Positions 4,746 to 6,509 of a stretch of DNA of 6,509 nt are shown here, piece by piece (within the stretch, counting starts at the first letter, position 1; every line of letters starts with the position of its first letter). The notes beneath the pieces are model-generated. The model searched no databases. It saw only the letters and a program-made list of their open reading frames with translations, and was not told the DNA's origin. Source of the DNA: Actinomycetota bacterium (GTDB lineage: Bacteria > Actinomycetota > Acidimicrobiia > Spongiisociales > UBA11373); NCBI GenBank assembly GCA_003486285.1, contig DNGH01000066.1, positions 1-6,509 on the forward strand, written 5' to 3'. Made by a program: the position numbers and the translations under genes.

Positions 4746-4826
4746 GCAAGGCCCAAGGAACCTTTACGACCCTGCCCCGCACTTCCCCGAACGAGGTGGT
4801 GGTCGCATCGGCACCTTGGGCCTTGC
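4746..4826. repeat. 81-bp element with 13-bp perfect inverted ends
   Basis: GCAAGGCCCAAGG at 4746-4758 is exactly complementary to CCTTGGGCCTTGC at 4814-4826, separated by 55 bp. A perfect 13-bp match at this spacing is unlikely by chance. It could be the closing stem of a structured RNA on either strand, or the ends of a small non-autonomous mobile element. No target-site duplication was seen beside it, no T-tract follows it on either strand, and I do not recognise it as a known RNA family. Confidence 0.6.
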
Positions 4827-4971
4827 AGAGCCGAACCTACGGGGGGTAATCGCCCCGGTCAAGCCCCTCGACGAGAGCCGGATTTCGCGCTCCGGGCCGC
4901 GCACTTGCGCCTCGATGAGCCGACTCCACGATCGCGCTGCGCCCGGGTCCCGGTTACCCACATGTCCCCAG

Positions 4972-5008
4972 CAATCCACAGGCGGTTGTGCACATCGCCT
5001 GTCGACAA
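4972..5008. other. Palindromic cluster resembling degenerate DnaA boxes or an operator
   Basis: TTGTGCACA (4986-4994) and TGTCGACAA (5000-5008) form an inverted repeat with two mismatches and a 5-bp spacer; each differs by one base from the DnaA box TTGTCCACA. CAATCCACA (4972-4980) differs by two from TTATCCACA. A second, overlapping symmetry, ACAGGCG (4978-4984) with CGCCTGT (4996-5002), makes a 7-bp stem with an 11-base loop, about 40 bases after the mshA stop, so it could also be its terminator. The meaning is not resolved. Confidence 0.35.
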
Positions 5009-5041
5009 GGCCGCGCCAGGCATCTTTTTCGCGACGCTCGG

Positions 5042-6226
5042 CTACTCGACGAGGCCCTGGTAGAGCTCGATGAGCCGGTCCGCGGTGGCGTCCCAGGAGA
5101 AGCGCGCCGCGTGCTCCGCCGCACCTGCGGCGAGCCGGACGGCGTTCGCCGGATCATCGAGGATCGCCGCCAGGGCGCCGGCGTAGTCGGCGGGGTCGTG
5201 GCCCGCGATCAGATACCCGGACTGCCCGTCCTCCACCGCGTAGGCGAGGCCGCCGACGTGCGAGGCGACGACAGGAGTGCCGCAGGCCTGAGCCTCGACC
5301 GCCACCAGCCCGAACGACTCCGAGCGCGACGGCACGATCACGACGTCGGCGGCGCGATAGACGCAGGCGATGTCGGAGTGGGGCCGCGGCGGGAGGAAGA
5401 CCACCCGTCCCGGCGCCAGCGCCGCAGCCATCGCCTGGAGACGACCCATCTCGGACTCACCCATCACCCCGCTCGGACCACCGACGACGAGCAGACGAAC
5501 CCCATCGAGGCCGGCCACGGCCTCGATGGCGACGTCGATCCCCTTGAGGGGCTGGATGCGGCCCACGAAGGCCACGAGTGGCCCCGGCTCGAGTTTCAGT
5601 CGGCGGCGCGCCTTGGCCTTGTCTCCCGGACTGAAGACGGTGTGATCCACCCCGGGGGGCGACACACAGATCCGCTCCGGATTGGCCTGATAGTGCTCGA
5701 TCAGATCCGCCGCCTCGGCCGGGGTCGAGGCGACGACGCACCCGGCGCGGGCCACCACCTCGGTCTCGGCGGCGATGCGGACCAATGACTCACGCGGCTC
5801 TCCCGGTGAGCGGGTGGCCTCCTTGACCCGTCCCAGGGTGTGGAACGAGATCGCCAGCGGCACCGCCAGCTCGTCCTGGAGCAGGACCCCCGCCCAGCCC
5901 GAGAGCCAATAGTGGCTGTGGAGCACATCGGGAGTGACCTCGTGATCGACGATCCACTTGGCGACACCCTCCGCATACGACGCCACCAGATCGGCCCGGT
6001 CCGATCCGCTCGCCTCCACCTGGACCACGCAGTAGCCCGGGACCACCTCGGTCTCGGGCGGAGTGTCGTCGTCCGCCCGGTGGGTGAACACATCCACCCC
6101 GATGCCCCGTCGCGCCAGGGTGCGCGCCAGGGAGTCGACGTAGACGTTCATTCCCCCGGCGTCTCCGGTCCCGGGAAGCGCCAACGGCGAGGAATGGATG
6201 CTGAGGAAGGCGACGCGGCGGATCAC
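5042..6226 (-). CDS. mshA: MshA-like GT4 glycosyltransferase (D-inositol-3-phosphate glycosyltransferase type)
   Basis: 394 residues, GT-B fold, retaining GT4 family. MshA joins GlcNAc from UDP-GlcNAc to 1D-myo-inositol 3-phosphate, the first step of mycothiol synthesis, in the cytoplasm. The N-terminal domain has the MshA hallmarks LSIHSSPLALPGTGDAGGMNVYV (8-30), LHSHYWLSGWAG (102-113) and SFHTLGRVK (128-136). The C-terminal domain has the nucleotide-sugar site: FVGRIQPLKG (220-229, with Arg and Lys for the diphosphate) and the E-x7-E motif SESFGLVAVEAQACGTPVV (302-320, E303 and E311). It is a little shorter than well-studied MshA proteins. The GTG at 6226 was chosen because it overlaps the upstream stop as GTGA, has a GAGGGGG ribosome binding site just before it, and leaves a proper N-terminus. 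Coupling to a FemAB-like gene is not the classical mycothiol context, so a different acceptor in envelope glycan synthesis is possible. Confidence 0.85.
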   Translation of the reverse strand: MIRRVAFLSIHSSPLALPGTGDAGGMNVYVDSLARTLARRGIGVDVFTHRADDDTPPETEVVPGYCVVQVEASGSDRADLVASYAEGVAKWIVDHEVTPDVLHSHYWLSGWAGVLLQDELAVPLAISFHTLGRVKEATRSPGEPRESLVRIAAETEVVARAGCVVASTPAEAADLIEHYQANPERICVSPPGVDHTVFSPGDKAKARRRLKLEPGPLVAFVGRIQPLKGIDVAIEAVAGLDGVRLLVVGGPSGVMGESEMGRLQAMAAALAPGRVVFLPPRPHSDIACVYRAADVVIVPSRSESFGLVAVEAQACGTPVVASHVGGLAYAVEDGQSGYLIAGHDPADYAGALAAILDDPANAVRLAAGAAEHAARFSWDATADRLIELYQGLVE

Positions 6227-6509
6227 AGCGCCCCCTCGAGGGCGAACAGCGGGCGGGGCACTGCGCCGAGCCGAGCCTTGTAGTCCTCGCCTCCCTTGAG
6301 GAAGTCGAAGCGGCGCTTGCCGCCGGCGATGGCGGCGTCGATGAGTGCGGTCACCAGGACGATCCCGGGCGACAGCTCGCTGCGCTCCTGATGGAACGCC
6401 GAGTTGTACAGGTAGTACGTGTCGGCGTCCTCGAACCCGAAGGCGGCGCCGACCGGGGCGCCGTCGCCGTCGCACAGGACATCGATCACGGCGCCCGCCT
6501 CGTCCACCA
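6223..6509 (-). CDS. FemAB/GNAT-type acyltransferase (BioF2/CelD-like), C-terminal part
   Basis: Partial: about 95 C-terminal residues are in the window and the gene continues beyond its right edge. The visible part matches the second GNAT half of the acetyltransferase-6 (PF13480) family, with a strand pattern around GAPVGAAFGFEDADTYYLYNSAF, then ELSPGIVLVTALIDAAIAGGKRRFDFLKGGEDYKARLGA, where the LSPG..L helix and FDFLKGGEDYK..LGA turn are characteristic. Family members transfer acyl or aminoacyl groups, often in cell-envelope or exopolysaccharide synthesis; the substrate is unknown. Its TGA overlaps the GTG of the following glycosyltransferase by 4 bp, so the two are probably co-translated and may act on the same product. 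Confidence 0.8.
   Translation of the reverse strand, partial: VDEAGAVIDVLCDGDGAPVGAAFGFEDADTYYLYNSAFHQERSELSPGIVLVTALIDAAIAGGKRRFDFLKGGEDYKARLGAVPRPLFALEGAL

Larger units (their letters stand above)
4544..5041. other. Gene-free 498-bp region rich in repeats and palindromes
   Basis: No ORF in this stretch shows both the third-position G/C bias of the neighbours and a recognisable protein. The short frames at 4764-4979 (minus) and 4816-5073 (plus) are basic, low-complexity and lack homology that I recognise. The region holds isolated GGTATCA and GGTAACA units (4570-4576 and 4606-4612) around a hairpin, a run of other 7-bp units (4636-4708), a 13-bp inverted repeat (4746-4826), and a palindromic cluster (4972-5008). 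No tRNA, rRNA or known riboswitch was recognised. The promoter of the acyl-CoA synthetase should lie in the 4555-4640 part, but no clear one is visible. Confidence 0.7.

Noticed and set aside
4764..4979. Minus-strand frame of 71 codons
   Set aside because: Basic, low-complexity product without homology I recognise and no ribosome binding site; likely chance in high-GC DNA.
5011..5034. T-rich stretch CATCTTTTTC as an intrinsic terminator
   Set aside because: Only a 3-bp stem precedes it on the plus strand, where no gene ends; on the minus strand it reads as an A-tract before, not after, any hairpin.
4711..5041. tmRNA, SRP RNA or RNase P RNA
   Set aside because: None of the characteristic conserved segments of these RNAs could be found on either strand.
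4816..5073. Plus-strand frame of 85 codons in the gene-free region
   Set aside because: Mixed third-position composition, no recognisable domain, starts inside the 13-bp inverted repeat and runs antisense into the mshA 3' end.

Overview
The window is high-GC bacterial DNA with a strong G/C bias at third codon positions in the real genes. Several traits point to Actinomycetota, most likely an uncultured Acidimicrobiia-like lineage. These are a glutaredoxin-like gene directly upstream of rex (an order known from actinobacteria), an MshA-type glycosyltransferase of the mycothiol pathway, GTG starts, and apparently leaderless genes with a TANNNT box just before the start codon. The class-level guess is inference.

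Layout. Positions 1-105 hold a non-coding inverted array of 7-bp units abutting the rex stop codon. Positions 106-994 (minus) hold a glutaredoxin-like gene followed by rex. Positions 1013-1108 (plus) encode a 31-residue single-pass membrane peptide, only 18 bp from the divergent glutaredoxin start. Its 3' end overlaps by 17 bp the convergent gene at 1092-1898 (minus), a DUF62 S-adenosylmethionine hydrolase. Divergent from that gene, 1972-2856 (plus) encodes a Clp1/Grc3-type P-loop polynucleotide-kinase-like protein. A second inverted 7-bp-unit array (2855-2950) sits between the Clp1-like gene and the convergent acyl-CoA synthetase (2903-4543, minus), and supplies codons for the synthetase C-terminus. 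The synthetase appears to start at an ACG codon behind a near-perfect Shine-Dalgarno sequence. Positions 4544-5041 contain no credible gene. They hold a short hairpin, a run of several 7-bp unit types, a 13-bp inverted repeat of an 81-bp element, and a palindromic cluster resembling degenerate DnaA boxes. Positions 5042-6226 (minus) encode an MshA-like GT4 glycosyltransferase, coupled by a GTGA overlap to an upstream FemAB/GNAT-type acyltransferase gene (6223-6509) that runs off the window.

How it fits together. There is no single pathway: redox sensing (rex with a glutaredoxin), SAM turnover, an RNA/DNA 5'-kinase candidate, fatty-acid activation and a thiol- or envelope-related glycosyltransferase are separate short transcription units. 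The most unusual feature is the set of intergenic 7-bp-unit arrays. Two of them are clearly folded as inverted repeats placed directly at stop codons. They look like a genome-wide repeat family that could act as a bidirectional terminator or an mRNA 3' boundary, but the function is unproven.
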